A stretch of 64,000 nucleotides of DNA from an uncultured Prochlorococcus sp. (GTDB lineage: Bacteria > Cyanobacteriota > Cyanobacteriia > PCC-6307 > Cyanobiaceae), in the NCBI GenBank assembly GCA_902590775.1, contig CACIYC010000002.1:25372-89371 (forward strand), in the 5' to 3' direction. The position numbers and the translations under genes are program-made. Numbering within the stretch: the stretch's first letter is position 1; every line of letters begins with the position of its first letter. Below are positions 55,540 to 64,000 of the stretch, piece by piece. A model generated the notes under the pieces. The model was not told the DNA's origin. It saw only the letters and a program-made list of their open reading frames with translations, and did no database searches.

Positions 55540-57000
55540 TTAATTAACAGATGAATTCCTTTGTAGCTGACTTGGCTTATTCAGTATTGCAGCTGCAGCT
55601 AAATGACCACTCATTGTTGCACCTTCCATTGAGTCAATATAATCTTGCTGGGTATAACTTCCAGCTAAGAAAAAGTTATTGACTGGTGTTGATTGCTTTG
55701 GTCTAAATTTTTCCATTCCAGGAGATTCTCGATAAAGAGATTGGTTTAATTTCACAACATTACTCCAAATTAATTTTAGATTATTGGCTGAAGGGAAAAG
55801 ATCTCTAACTTGAGAATCTGTATGTTCAATTATCTCTTTATTTGGCTTGGGGATCCAAGGATCTCCTGGAGTAAGCACGCATTGTAATAGAGAGCCAAGC
55901 CCTTCTTTGTAATAATCTTCAGGACTAGTTAAGGCAAGATCAGCAAAACAGCTGAAATCTGCATCTGCCGTATATAAAAGGTTATTTAATCCATAGGGGG
56001 ATGAGAGGTATTGTTTTGTAGAATTCTTATCTAATTCAGTTACCCATCCGTCATATCTTAATTGAACAGTGGCAACAGGAACTGCTTCTAATTTATCAAT
56101 ACATGCAAATTCTGGAAAAACTTTCCATTCTTGAGGAATAATTTGTTTAATACCAGGGACATCACAAGCTGCAAGATACTTATCTGCTTTAATTCTTTCT
56201 TCTCCAGTAGGAGTATTTAAAACTATCTCTGTTACTTTAGGGTTTATTTTACTTGTAAACTTTATTTCTTTAACTTTGTTTCTTAAATGAAGTTTTCCAC
56301 CTTTATCTTCAATATAATTAAGAATAGGCTTTGTGAGCCATTTATGTGGAGATCCTTTTAACAAATTTAATTTTGAAGCCTCTGTTTTTGCAGCAAACAT
56401 CATAAATATAGTTAGCATGCATCTTGCTGAGATTGATTTGCAATCTATAAATCCAAGTGCATAAGCAATAGGATTCCACATTTTTGAGATACTATTTTTA
56501 CTTCCACCATGATTTAGAAACCATTCTTCAAAACTAATAGAATCAAGCTTCCTAATTGTTTTCATCGCACTTTCGTAATCAATAAGACCTTGAACAATAG
56601 GACTTGTTCCAAGAGCAAGGGCGTTTCTTAATTTGTCAACCCAGCTCAGTTGTGAAGTAGTAAAAAATGCCTTAAGACCATTAAATGGCGCCCCCAGAAC
56701 AAAACGAAAATCGAGAGACTTAACGCTTCCTCCTTTATTAACAAATAAATGAGTGTGTTCTTTGGGTAATAAATTCTCTAATGCGCCTACTTTTTTCATT
56801 AATGCAAAAAGATTTGCATAATTAAAGAAAAATACATGTAGTCCCATTTCTATGTGGTTGCCATCATTGTCTTCCCAGCTTCCAACTTTTCCTCCTAGGA
56901 AAGGCCTGGCTTCGTAAAGGTCAACTTTGTGACCTGCATCAACGAGATCCACTGCTGCTGAAAGTCCTGCGAGGCCAGCGCCAATGATCGCAACTTTCAT
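55540..57000 (-). CDS. zds: Zeta-carotene desaturase (plant/cyanobacterial type)
   Basis: Desaturates zeta-carotene to lycopene isomers in carotenoid synthesis. 486 residues. FAD-binding [20 protein letters not shown] at residues 4-23, [12 protein letters not shown] near 32, and a C-terminal [23 protein letters not shown] (in parts) as in Zds/CrtQ and phytoene desaturase. The FFNYANLF segment is typical of Zds rather than Pds. ATG start; upstream is a divergent IscA/HesB-type gene. Confidence 0.94.
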   Translation of the reverse strand: MKVAIIGAGLAGLSAAVDLVDAGHKVDLYEARPFLGGKVGSWEDNDGNHIEMGLHVFFFNYANLFALMKKVGALENLLPKEHTHLFVNKGGSVKSLDFRFVLGAPFNGLKAFFTTSQLSWVDKLRNALALGTSPIVQGLIDYESAMKTIRKLDSISFEEWFLNHGGSKNSISKMWNPIAYALGFIDCKSISARCMLTIFMMFAAKTEASKLNLLKGSPHKWLTKPILNYIEDKGGKLHLRNKVKEIKFTSKINPKVTEIVLNTPTGEERIKADKYLAACDVPGIKQIIPQEWKVFPEFACIDKLEAVPVATVQLRYDGWVTELDKNSTKQYLSSPYGLNNLLYTADADFSCFADLALTSPEDYYKEGLGSLLQCVLTPGDPWIPKPNKEIIEHTDSQVRDLFPSANNLKLIWSNVVKLNQSLYRESPGMEKFRPKQSTPVNNFFLAGSYTQQDYIDSMEGATMSGHLAAAAILNKPSQLQRNSSVN

Positions 57001-57107
57001 ACTTTTGAAATAAAGAATTTAATCATCCTATGAACAATAAGGGAAATGTTGTGAAAGACAAAATTGAATGATTGTTAAGAAAGTGAGGTTAGAGTAGAGC
57101 AAGATAA

Positions 57108-57503
57108 ATGACTTGCTTCCCTTTGCAAAATTCAGAAACACATACTGCTCAGGATGGAAAAGGTATTTTAATTACTGACTCTGCTATGACGCAGTTGGCT
57201 AAATTGTGTAATGAAAAAGGCTCAGACCAATTGCTTCGAGTTGGTGTTCGATCTGGAGGTTGTAGTGGCATGAGTTATACAATGGATTTTTTAGAGTCTG
57301 AAGCTATAGAAACTGAGGATGAGGTATATGCATATCAAACAAGTGATGGTACGGAATTCAGAGTTGTTTGTGATCCTAAAAGTCTTTTATATATTTATGG
57401 TATGCAATTAGATTTCAGTAACGACTTAATTGGAGGTGGTTTTAATTTTACTAATCCAAATGCAACTCAAACATGTGGATGTGGAAGTTCATTTGCGGTT
57501 TAA
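57108..57503 (+). CDS. HesB/IscA-type Fe-S assembly protein
   Basis: A 131-residue A-type carrier. The three conserved cysteines are in GGCSGMSYTMDF (about residue 49) and the C-terminal CGCGSSF. A-type proteins hand Fe-S clusters to target enzymes or sense iron/redox state. The first 20 residues are a polar extension. It is divergent from zds, and a TPR-like gene follows. Confidence 0.93.
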   Translation: MTCFPLQNSETHTAQDGKGILITDSAMTQLAKLCNEKGSDQLLRVGVRSGGCSGMSYTMDFLESEAIETEDEVYAYQTSDGTEFRVVCDPKSLLYIYGMQLDFSNDLIGGGFNFTNPNATQTCGCGSSFAV

Positions 57504-57549
57504 ATTTCCTTACATAATTTTATTTTTTTAAATCACTTTTCTTTCTCAA

Positions 57550-57969
57550 ATGGAAAAAAATAGTGAAAGTCTTTTCGATGATGCTATGGCTAGATATCAA
57601 TCTGGCGAAGAAGCAAGTTCATTAATAAAAGATTTTCAAATCATTACCAATTCATCTCCGAATCAATCAGCAGGTTGGACATGTTTGTCTTGGTTGCAGT
57701 TGTTATGTGACAGTAATGATGATGCTTTACGTTCTGCTCGTATGGCAGTAAAGTTGAATGCACAAGATCCTCAATCAAGAATCAATTTAAGTGTTGCTCT
57801 TCTTGAAACAAACTCTAAGGGCGTTAGAGAGCATATTGAATTTATTAAAAGAGCGTTGTTAATTCTTCCTGAGCTTGAAAAAGAATTAAAACTTTCAATA
57901 GAAGATGGATTAAATCGTAAACCTAACTGGGATGCATTAAAAAAAATTCAATTGTGGCTGGGGCTTTAA
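57550..57969 (+). CDS. TPR-like repeat protein
   Basis: A 139-residue helical protein with degenerate TPR text: SAGWTCLSWLQLLCDSNDDALRSARMAVKLNAQDPQSRINLSVALLETN (in parts), then HIEFIKRALLILPELE. Probably a small helical scaffold; no target is known. It is followed directly by the TIGR03492-type gene (start right after stop) and may be co-transcribed with the IscA gene. Confidence 0.8.
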   Translation: MEKNSESLFDDAMARYQSGEEASSLIKDFQIITNSSPNQSAGWTCLSWLQLLCDSNDDALRSARMAVKLNAQDPQSRINLSVALLETNSKGVREHIEFIKRALLILPELEKELKLSIEDGLNRKPNWDALKKIQLWLGL

Positions 57970-59172
57970 ATGTCTAGATTACTTTTGATAAGTAATGGTC
58001 ATGGAGAAGACTTATCAGGTTCACTATTAGGCGTTGAATTAAAAAGACAAGGTCATAATGTTGATGCTTTCCCTCTAGTTGGGAAAGGTAAAGAATATAA
58101 AAAAGCAGGGATAAAAGTTCCTGATTTTTTACGTGAATTTAGTACAGGAGGACTTGGATATACAAGTTTTCGAGGTCGTTTGACTGAGTTAATAGAAGGT
58201 CAAGTTATTTATCTTTTTAAAACGCTTATTCGTTTATTATTTATTACAAGAAAATATGAGCTTTTAATTGTTATTGGAGATGTTATCCCTGTTTTTGCAG
58301 CATGGATTAGTTGTAAAAAAACTATTGTTTATTTGGTTGCCTATTCGAGTTATTATGAGGGTAAATTAAGATTACCTTGGCCTGCTTCCTATTGTTTAAA
58401 AAGTAAACGTTTTATAGAGGTTTTTAGTCGTGATCAATTGACTGCTGACGATTTAACTTACCAATTGAATCGTTCAGTTAGTTTTTTAGGAAATCCATTT
58501 ATGGATAATGTTTTTTTTACTAAAAAAGAATTTGAGAAGAAATTCTTCAGATTGGGACTTTTGCCAGGAAGTAGAAGACCTGAGTTAGATAAAAACGTGT
58601 TAATGATTCTAAGAGTTTTGCTTTATTTTCCTAATCAAATTTTGTTAAATGAGCACGTTAGTTTTGATATGGCTTTAATTGATTCTTTGGGATTTGAAGA
58701 GCTTTTGAAATTAATTTCTAACGAAGGGTGGGTGTTATTGCATGGTTCAAGAAATAGTCAATCAATTGTTTTTAAAAATGGTTCTTGCACGCTTAATATT
58801 CATCGAGATTTATTTGTAGAAGTTTTGCAGAGTAGTGATGCTCTGCTTTGTATGGCTGGTACAGCAGCTGAGCAAGCAATTGGTTTATCTAAACCTGTTA
58901 TTCAATTGCCTGGTAATGGTCCTCAATTTACATCTTCATTTGCTGAAGCTCAGCGGCGGTTATTAGGTCCAACAGTTTTTTGTGCAAAGAATAATTTGAA
59001 TAGTTCAAGTAATATTTATTTGGAGACTTCAGATTTAATTTTGGAAGTCTTAGATCGAATAAAAAATGATTCTAGTTTTTCCAATCTTTGTTTAAAAGAA
59101 GCCTCTTTAAGAATTGGCTTAAAAGGAGGAACTCAACGTATTGTTCAATCAATAAACTCATTTTTAAATTGA
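57970..59172 (+). CDS. LpxB-related protein (TIGR03492 type)
   Basis: A 400-residue protein starting LLLISNGHGEDLSGSLLG, the SNGHGED opening of the cyanobacterial LpxB-related family, and with GTAAEQAIGLSKPVIQLPGNGPQF as the sugar-nucleotide-binding segment. GT-B fold likely. It differs from canonical lipid-A-disaccharide synthase; substrate unknown. ATG follows the TPR gene stop with no gap. A second LpxB-like gene lies at 1-1280. Confidence 0.87.
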   Translation: MSRLLLISNGHGEDLSGSLLGVELKRQGHNVDAFPLVGKGKEYKKAGIKVPDFLREFSTGGLGYTSFRGRLTELIEGQVIYLFKTLIRLLFITRKYELLIVIGDVIPVFAAWISCKKTIVYLVAYSSYYEGKLRLPWPASYCLKSKRFIEVFSRDQLTADDLTYQLNRSVSFLGNPFMDNVFFTKKEFEKKFFRLGLLPGSRRPELDKNVLMILRVLLYFPNQILLNEHVSFDMALIDSLGFEELLKLISNEGWVLLHGSRNSQSIVFKNGSCTLNIHRDLFVEVLQSSDALLCMAGTAAEQAIGLSKPVIQLPGNGPQFTSSFAEAQRRLLGPTVFCAKNNLNSSSNIYLETSDLILEVLDRIKNDSSFSNLCLKEASLRIGLKGGTQRIVQSINSFLN

Positions 59173-59192
59173 TTATTAACTTGCTTATTTTT

Positions 59193-60125
59193 TTAGTGGT
59201 TTTTGATTGTTTCTAAAGCCTTATTAAGTTCAGGGTATTGAAAGTGGAATCCATTCTTTTCAAGACGATTAGATATTACTATTTGACCTTCAAGAACTAC
59301 TTTTGCACCATCTCCTAATAATAATTGAAGTAAAGGAGCTGGGAGAGGAATAAGACTTGGCCTATTAAGAACTTTTCCAAGAGCTTTTGAGAATTCTTTC
59401 ATTCTCACAGGCTTTGGACTTACGCCATTATAGATTCCTTCCCAAGCTTTATTAGTAAGAGCATTTTCAATTATCTGGCATAAGTCAGTTCTATGAATCC
59501 AGCTCATCCATTGCATACCATTGCCTATAGGACCACCGAATCCAGCTTGGAAAACGGGAAGCATTTTACCTAATGCCCCCCCATCTTTTTCGAGTACTAT
59601 CCCTGTTCTAAGGATTACTAATCTTGTTTTCTGACTTGCATTTAATGCAATCTGTTCCCACTTATTGCAAAGATTCGCTAAAAAGTCTTTTCCTGAAGGA
59701 CTCTTTTCCGAAAAGATTTCATCTGGGCTTGTTCCATAAAACCCTATTGCAGAACCTTGTATTAAGACTTTTGGCTTAGCTTTAAGTGTAGAAATTGATT
59801 GAATTAAATTTTTTGTTGTATTTATACGACTGTTTTCAATTTCCTGGCGTTGTTTTTTGGTCCAACGTTTTCCTGAAATTGGTTCGCCCACAAGGTTTAT
59901 AATGCCATCTGCTTTTTTGATTGCTTCAATTAATTCTATCTGTTCCCAATTAGAAGAAATAGCTGGATTGGTTTTCAAGTAGATGATCTGGTTTGAACTA
60001 TTATCAGAAATAAATCTTTTACCTTTTTTCCTACTGACTATTGTTAGTTGGTGACCAGATTTAATAAGTTTTGGAACCAATTCAGAACCAATAAACCCTG
60101 AACAGCCAAGAAGTAGAAGATGCAT
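59193..60125 (-). CDS. TIGR01777-type sugar epimerase-like protein (YfcH/SulA family)
   Basis: A 310-residue short-chain dehydrogenase-type protein: nucleotide motif LLLGCSGFIGSELV (residues 4-17), GIINLVGEPISGKRWT (about 74-89), then SAIGFYG and WMSWIHRTDLC. These are marks of the TIGR01777/DUF1731 group, which includes cyanobacterial SulA-like septum inhibitors and YfcH. The precise role is not known. ATG start; divergent from ndhO. Confidence 0.9.
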   Translation of the reverse strand: MHLLLLGCSGFIGSELVPKLIKSGHQLTIVSRKKGKRFISDNSSNQIIYLKTNPAISSNWEQIELIEAIKKADGIINLVGEPISGKRWTKKQRQEIENSRINTTKNLIQSISTLKAKPKVLIQGSAIGFYGTSPDEIFSEKSPSGKDFLANLCNKWEQIALNASQKTRLVILRTGIVLEKDGGALGKMLPVFQAGFGGPIGNGMQWMSWIHRTDLCQIIENALTNKAWEGIYNGVSPKPVRMKEFSKALGKVLNRPSLIPLPAPLLQLLLGDGAKVVLEGQIVISNRLEKNGFHFQYPELNKALETIKNH

Positions 60126-60201
60126 AAAACCTCAATTTATTGATAGATCGAAACTTGTTGCTAGAAAGTGAATAAATTTATTTTATCTTGAATTTATTTT
60201 G

Positions 60202-60450
60202 ATGACTGACAGCGCTTCTCCTATTAAGGCAACTAAACCCTTGCGGAAGGGAGCTTTGGTTCGTGTCAATCCAGAAAAATATAAAAATAGTCTTGAATCT
60301 TTAGCAAGTGATGCTTTGCCACCTGACTATATTTTTGATGGTCCTGGGGAATTATTAGCTGTTAAAGGGGATTATGGACAAGTTCGTTGGCGTCGTCCTG
60401 TCCCAGATGTTTGGTTAAGGATGGATCAATTAGAAGCATGGACTGCATAA
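60202..60450 (+). CDS. ndhO: NAD(P)H-quinone oxidoreductase subunit O
   Basis: An 82-residue peripheral subunit of the cyanobacterial NDH-1 complex. Family text KGALVRVNPEKYKNSLESLASD is near the start, and GPGELLAVKGDYGQVRWRRPVPDVWLRMDQLE follows (in parts). I used ATG 60202; the frame also opens at a TTG one codon upstream. A DnaJ-like gene converges 11 bp downstream. Confidence 0.93.
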   Translation: MTDSASPIKATKPLRKGALVRVNPEKYKNSLESLASDALPPDYIFDGPGELLAVKGDYGQVRWRRPVPDVWLRMDQLEAWTA

Positions 60451-60461
60451 GATTTGTATTT

Positions 60462-61121
60462 TTAGAGAATAGACAAGTGGCTTCTTTGTTTCTTAAGTAG
60501 TAAATGTTGCTTTTTTGCTTTGCGAAGCATTTCTATACCATCATGAAGGTAACTTTCAATGTAACCAGATGAATAGATCTCCCATTCATTTATTCCATCT
60601 TCCATCTCAGAAAAACATTGGTAAAGACTTAGACTAAATTGTTTTAATGGAGCAGGTGTTTTCATACACTCATAAATATCATGTATTTTTTTTAGTTTTT
60701 TTTGACTTTTATCAATATAATTGCAAAAAAATTTCATTAAATTATCATCGTATGGATCAGCTGAAAGTTCTTTGACTTGTTCTTGAAAAGGGTTAATTAT
60801 TTCAGCTACTAATTTATCTATAGGCTGATAAACAACTTTTAGCCACAAAGAAATTTCTTTATCAGTATTAGAGCCTTGTTTTTTTGATGACTTAAATGTT
60901 TTTTCAGATGCTTCATATTTTTTGTTTTTACTAGAAAAGGTTTTTCTTATTTCTGCGTCTTTTAACATTTCCCAGGCTTGATTTATAGCAAGCATTTTTT
61001 CTTTGTCGCCGCCCGCATCTGGATGATATTTTTTTACTAAAGCTCTATGTGCAATTTTGATTTCTGCAATTGAAGAATGTTCAGAAATTCCAAGAATTTT
61101 AAAGGGATTTATTGTCATCAT
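60462..61121 (-). CDS. DnaJ-domain protein
   Basis: A 219-residue protein with an N-terminal J domain (residues 4-60): PFKILGISEHSS, then KYHPDAGGDKEKM with the HPD motif that stimulates DnaK. No Gly/Phe region or zinc fingers follow; the rest is charged and helical and is not a known domain. It is likely a J-protein specialised for a client. It is on the same strand as cysK upstream, 20 bp apart. Confidence 0.88.
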   Translation of the reverse strand: MMTINPFKILGISEHSSIAEIKIAHRALVKKYHPDAGGDKEKMLAINQAWEMLKDAEIRKTFSSKNKKYEASEKTFKSSKKQGSNTDKEISLWLKVVYQPIDKLVAEIINPFQEQVKELSADPYDDNLMKFFCNYIDKSQKKLKKIHDIYECMKTPAPLKQFSLSLYQCFSEMEDGINEWEIYSSGYIESYLHDGIEMLRKAKKQHLLLKKQRSHLSIL

Positions 61122-61141
61122 TTCCTTGCTTTTCTCTTTAT

Positions 61142-62110
61142 TTAAATATATCCATCTTGTTTGGGTTGGATAGAGGAGAAATTATTGAACATAGAAGTGG
61201 ATAAATATCTTTCTCCGAAACTTGGTAGAACTATTACCAATCGTTGATTGGTCATTTCAGGCCTCTTACCTATTTTTAGTGCAGCACAAACAGCTGCCCC
61301 ACTGCTAATTCCGCTTAGCAGACCTTCTTGTCTTGCTAATTGTCTGCCAGTCTCCATTGCTTCTTGATCAGTGATTTCTAAAATTTCATCGATCAATGAT
61401 GCGTCAAGAACTTTTGGAATGAATCCAGCTCCAATGCCTTGAATGCTATGAGGTCCAGCATCTTTGCCTGAAAGAACTGCACTAGCACTTGGCTCAATTC
61501 CAAAAACCTTTAATTTAGGATTTTTTTGTTTTAGAACTTTGGCACAGCCTGTAATAGTCCCACCAGTTCCTATTCCTGCAATAAAGCCATCAATATTGCC
61601 CTCGCAGTCTGACCAAATTTCTTCTGCTGTTGTTGTTTCATGTATTTTTGGGTTTGCTGGATTATCAAATTGCTGCAATAAATATGAGTTTGGAGTTGAA
61701 GCTACTAGTTCTTTGGCCAGATTTATAGCTCCTTGCATGCCATCTTTCCCTGGGGTTAGTTGAAGTTCGGCTCCATATGCTCTTAACATTGCCCTCCTTT
61801 CAGTGCTCATCGTATCTGGCATAGTAAGAATCAGTCGATAACCTTTTGCAGCTGCAACCATTGCTAGAGCTATACCAGTATTACCGCTTGTAGGTTCTAT
61901 TAAGACTGTTTTACCAGGATAGATAGTACCCTCTTCTTCAGCGGCTACAACCATTGCTCCCGCTATACGATCTTTCACTGATGATGTGGGATTAAAACTC
62001 TCTAGTTTGGCTAGTAACTCTGCTTTGCATCCAAAGTATTTAGGAAGGCTATGAAGCCTTACTAGTGGCGTATGTCCAACTAGATTGGTTATGTCAGATG
62101 CAATTGGCAT
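61142..62110 (-). CDS. cysK: Cysteine synthase (O-acetylserine sulfhydrylase)
   Basis: PLP enzyme joining sulfide to O-acetylserine. 322 residues with the PLP lysine in [12 protein letters not shown] (about residue 45), PLP-phosphate loop [12 protein letters not shown] (about 69-80), and [10 protein letters not shown] (about 175). The GISSGAA segment near 265 is also present. Length and sequence fit CysK. It follows the sulfate assimilation role of cysH at 21723, though the two are far apart. ATG start. Confidence 0.95.
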   Translation of the reverse strand: MPIASDITNLVGHTPLVRLHSLPKYFGCKAELLAKLESFNPTSSVKDRIAGAMVVAAEEEGTIYPGKTVLIEPTSGNTGIALAMVAAAKGYRLILTMPDTMSTERRAMLRAYGAELQLTPGKDGMQGAINLAKELVASTPNSYLLQQFDNPANPKIHETTTAEEIWSDCEGNIDGFIAGIGTGGTITGCAKVLKQKNPKLKVFGIEPSASAVLSGKDAGPHSIQGIGAGFIPKVLDASLIDEILEITDQEAMETGRQLARQEGLLSGISSGAAVCAALKIGKRPEMTNQRLVIVLPSFGERYLSTSMFNNFSSIQPKQDGYI

Positions 62111-62219
62111 TAATTTCCTTGATAAATTTGATTATGAAGATGTTCAAATTGAATTCTTGTTCATATTATTTTCATTCCAAAGCCAAAATCAATAAAATCA
62201 ATGAGTTTGAGAAATTATT

Positions 62220-62483
62220 GTGTATTTAATTGAGCTTGCTCTGAAATTGAGCCCAATACCATTGTCGGTTCAACGCAAAGATTTAGAAGATGCTAAAAGT
62301 CTTTATCATCAAATTAAAGAATCTATAAGTAATGGAGAACCCAAACTTTTGGAGATTAATTGTGAGCAATTGGAAGATAAAAAAATTGCTGTTTTAATTA
62401 GTGAGGTTTTGGCCGTTCAAATGTACGAAAAGACGCCTGGAGTTGGTGGGAGCAGGCGCCCTGGCTTTTCTTTTGAAAATTAA
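62220..62483 (+). CDS. UPF0367 family protein
   Basis: An 87-residue protein, [20 protein letters not shown] at the start (in part) with [14 protein letters not shown] and the end [12 protein letters not shown]. This is the pattern of the UPF0367 family found in cyanobacteria; function unknown. GTG start. It is followed by an ABC ATPase gene, 5 bp away. Confidence 0.88.
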   Translation: MYLIELALKLSPIPLSVQRKDLEDAKSLYHQIKESISNGEPKLLEINCEQLEDKKIAVLISEVLAVQMYEKTPGVGGSRRPGFSFEN

Positions 62484-62488
62484 ATTAT

Positions 62489-63178
62489 ATGGGAGTAAAA
62501 CCAAATGAAATCTTGCGGGAAGCCCAAATTCTTTTTCTGGAAGATGTTTCTTACTCTTGGAAAGCAGGTATTAAAGCATTAGATCATTGTAGCTTTTCTA
62601 TACCAGGCCCTGGCTTGTGGATGTTGGTAGGTGCGAATGGCAGTGGAAAAAGTACATTATTTCGATTGATTAGTGGAATTATTAGGCCTCAGAGTGGTCA
62701 GATTAATTGTTCTTTCAAGTCTGCTTTGGTGTTGCAAAATCCTGATCATCACTTACTTCTTCCAAGTTGTGGAAGTGATTTGATGTTAAGTGTCCCTTCA
62801 GGTTTAAGTGCTTTTCAAAGAAATAAAATAATTAACTTTGTTCTGAACCAAGTTGGCTTGCAGAATATGGCGGATAGGCCAATTCATACTCTGAGTGGAG
62901 GTCAAAAACAGCGCCTTTCTTTAGCTGGGGCCTTAGCGAGTAATGCCAATTTACTTTTACTGGATGAACCTACTGCTTTGTTAGATCCTTTAAGTCAACG
63001 GTCTATTTTGGAAATAGTTAGGAAGATTTCTAGAAAATCTAATGATCAACCAATTACTGCTCTTTGGATTACCCATCGTCTTGAAGAGCTTACATATTGT
63101 GATGGTGCAGTAATTATGGATAAAGGCCGAATAGGACAATGGTTGTCTGGTGAACAAGTCATCAGAAAATTAAAGTGA
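62489..63178 (+). CDS. ABC transporter ATP-binding protein (EcfA/CbiO-like)
   Basis: A 229-residue stand-alone ATPase. Walker [13 protein letters not shown] (about 47-58), Q-loop VLQNPDHHLLLP, signature LSGGQKQRLSLAGAL (about 131) and Walker B LLLLDEPTALLD. The QNPDHHL Q-loop resembles energy-coupling-factor ATPases that drive vitamin or metal uptake. No transmembrane partner is visible in the window. It follows the UPF0367 gene with a 5-bp gap. Confidence 0.88.
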   Translation: MGVKPNEILREAQILFLEDVSYSWKAGIKALDHCSFSIPGPGLWMLVGANGSGKSTLFRLISGIIRPQSGQINCSFKSALVLQNPDHHLLLPSCGSDLMLSVPSGLSAFQRNKIINFVLNQVGLQNMADRPIHTLSGGQKQRLSLAGALASNANLLLLDEPTALLDPLSQRSILEIVRKISRKSNDQPITALWITHRLEELTYCDGAVIMDKGRIGQWLSGEQVIRKLK

Positions 63179-63221
63179 CTTGCGGTAGGAGGGGTTTCAA
63201 GAGTAAGTTTTGTGGGTGCTA

Positions 63222-63293
63222 TCCTCGGTAGCTCAGCGGTAGAGCGATCGGCTGTTAACCGATTGGTCGCAGGTTCGAATCCCGCCCGGGGAG
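63222..63293 (+). tRNA. tRNA-Asn, anticodon GTT
   Basis: A 72-nt tRNA. Acceptor stem TCCTCGG pairs with CCGGGGA with a G discriminator. The D arm is GCTCAGCGGTAGAGC, the anticodon loop CTGTTAA gives GTT (Asn), and the T arm has GTTCGAATC. A run of T follows directly and may end transcription. CCA is not encoded. Confidence 0.97.
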
Positions 63294-63364
63294 TTTTTTA
63301 ATTCAGTAGAGCCCTTCATGTTTTTCCATATGATGCTTAATGATTTGCCACTGAGCATGATCTA

Positions 63365-64000
63365 ATGAAGCCTTGCATTTTGTTAATAGAAGATGACAAG
63401 GACATGCGAGAGCTTGTAGCAGGTCATTTAGAACATACAGGTTTTGATGTTCAAAGAGCAGAAGATGGAATTAAAGGCCAAGCATTGGCACTTCAATATA
63501 AGCCTGATTTGATATTGCTTGATTTAATGCTTCCGAACGTGGATGGTCTCACTCTTTGTCAACGACTCAGAAGGGATGAAAGAACAGCTTTAATTCCTAT
63601 TTTGATGATTACTGCTTTAGGCTCTACGAAAGATAAGGTTACTGGCTTTAATTCAGGGGCTGATGATTATTTAACTAAACCATTTGATCTTGATGAATTG
63701 CAAGTAAGGATTAAAGCATTGCTTAGAAGGACTGATCGTGCACCGTTGGGAAGTACTGGACATCCAGAAATTCTGAATTATGGACCTCTGACATTGGTAC
63801 CCGAGAGATTTGAGGCAATTTGGTTTGAAGAGCCAGTTAGACTAACTCATTTAGAGTTTGAATTATTGCATTGTCTTCTTCAAAGACATGGTCAAACTGT
63901 AGCTCCATCATTAATCCTTAAAGAGGTTTGGGGATATGAACCTGATGATGATATTGAAACGATTCGTGTTCATGTTCGTCATTTACGAACAAAACTAGAG
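63365..64000 (+). CDS. rpaA: Response regulator RpaA (3' end outside window)
   Basis: OmpR-type response regulator that carries the output of the circadian clock through the SasA kinase in cyanobacteria. The receiver domain has the acidic pair IEDD, the phosphoacceptor Asp53 in ILLDLMLP, and the lysine in YLTKPFD. The winged-helix part reads [19 protein letters not shown] and [38 protein letters not shown] (in parts), which matches RpaA. 212 residues are visible; the rest lies beyond the window. Confidence 0.92.
   Translation, partial: MKPCILLIEDDKDMRELVAGHLEHTGFDVQRAEDGIKGQALALQYKPDLILLDLMLPNVDGLTLCQRLRRDERTALIPILMITALGSTKDKVTGFNSGADDYLTKPFDLDELQVRIKALLRRTDRAPLGSTGHPEILNYGPLTLVPERFEAIWFEEPVRLTHLEFELLHCLLQRHGQTVAPSLILKEVWGYEPDDDIETIRVHVRHLRTKLE

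Overview
The window looks like a stretch of core chromosome from a picocyanobacterium, most likely a low-GC Prochlorococcus of the low-light/SS120 type. The pointers are a strongly AT-rich composition, very short spacers and frequent gene overlaps. Cyanobacterial genes are present: psbX, ndhO, a CRR7-like gene, zds, rpaA, two high-light-inducible (Hli) genes, Ycf66, Ycf19/YggT, DUF751, DUF3120, UPF0367 and a sufBCDS operon. The strain-level guess is inference from gene content and was not searched.

Layout. 1-8 kb: a truncated LpxB-like gene, tRNA-Leu, accC, yggT, psbX, a Ycf66 protein, an Hli protein, a fused ABC exporter, a HIT protein and peptide deformylase. 8-15 kb: an S9 peptidase facing the sufBCDS Fe-S assembly operon, with a divergent 126-residue protein of unknown role. 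15-23 kb: a DUF4912 protein, a tiny membrane protein, phosphoglucomutase, RarA, phosphopantetheinyl transferase, PrxQ/Bcp, CoaX, CysH and a type II NAD(P)H dehydrogenase. 23-30 kb: an SLC13 permease with RCK-C domains followed by KtrB-KtrA, then AnmK, a ribbon-helix-helix protein and small unknown or Nif11-like proteins. 30-40 kb: ABC-F ATPase, HtrA protease, a second Hli, exonuclease VII (xseAB), a YihY membrane protein, an inositol-phosphatase family enzyme and a TolC-like protein. 40-47 kb: a cyanobacterial radical-SAM/PDZ protein, DUF3120, NadB, a VKOR-thioredoxin fusion and RimO. 47-51 kb: small proteins, then a FemAB-like protein, a RibD_C reductase and a tandem PTPS in one operon, and shikimate kinase. 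51-55 kb: CRR7, GST, and a DUF751-rbfA-GH3-hemD run. 55-64 kb: zds, IscA/HesB, TPR, a second LpxB-like protein, ndhO, DnaJ-like, cysK, UPF0367, an ABC ATPase, tRNA-Asn and a 3'-truncated rpaA.

Themes. Sulfur and redox genes recur: suf, cysH, cysK, iscA/hesB, the VKOR fusion, PrxQ, rimO and the radical-SAM protein. Photosynthesis support is spread through the window (psbX, hli, zds, ndhO, CRR7, a petL-like ORF). AnmK and the GH3 enzyme could serve cell-wall recycling. No CRISPR array, insertion sequence, phage or defence island was seen.

I see no clear new system. The best leads are: the tandem-PTPS/RibD_C/FemAB-like operon; the redox neighbourhood around the radical-SAM/PDZ protein; missing conventional start codons for rimO and the DUF3120 gene; a tRNA-Leu reading AAG; and five small proteins under 60 residues found by reading the gaps.
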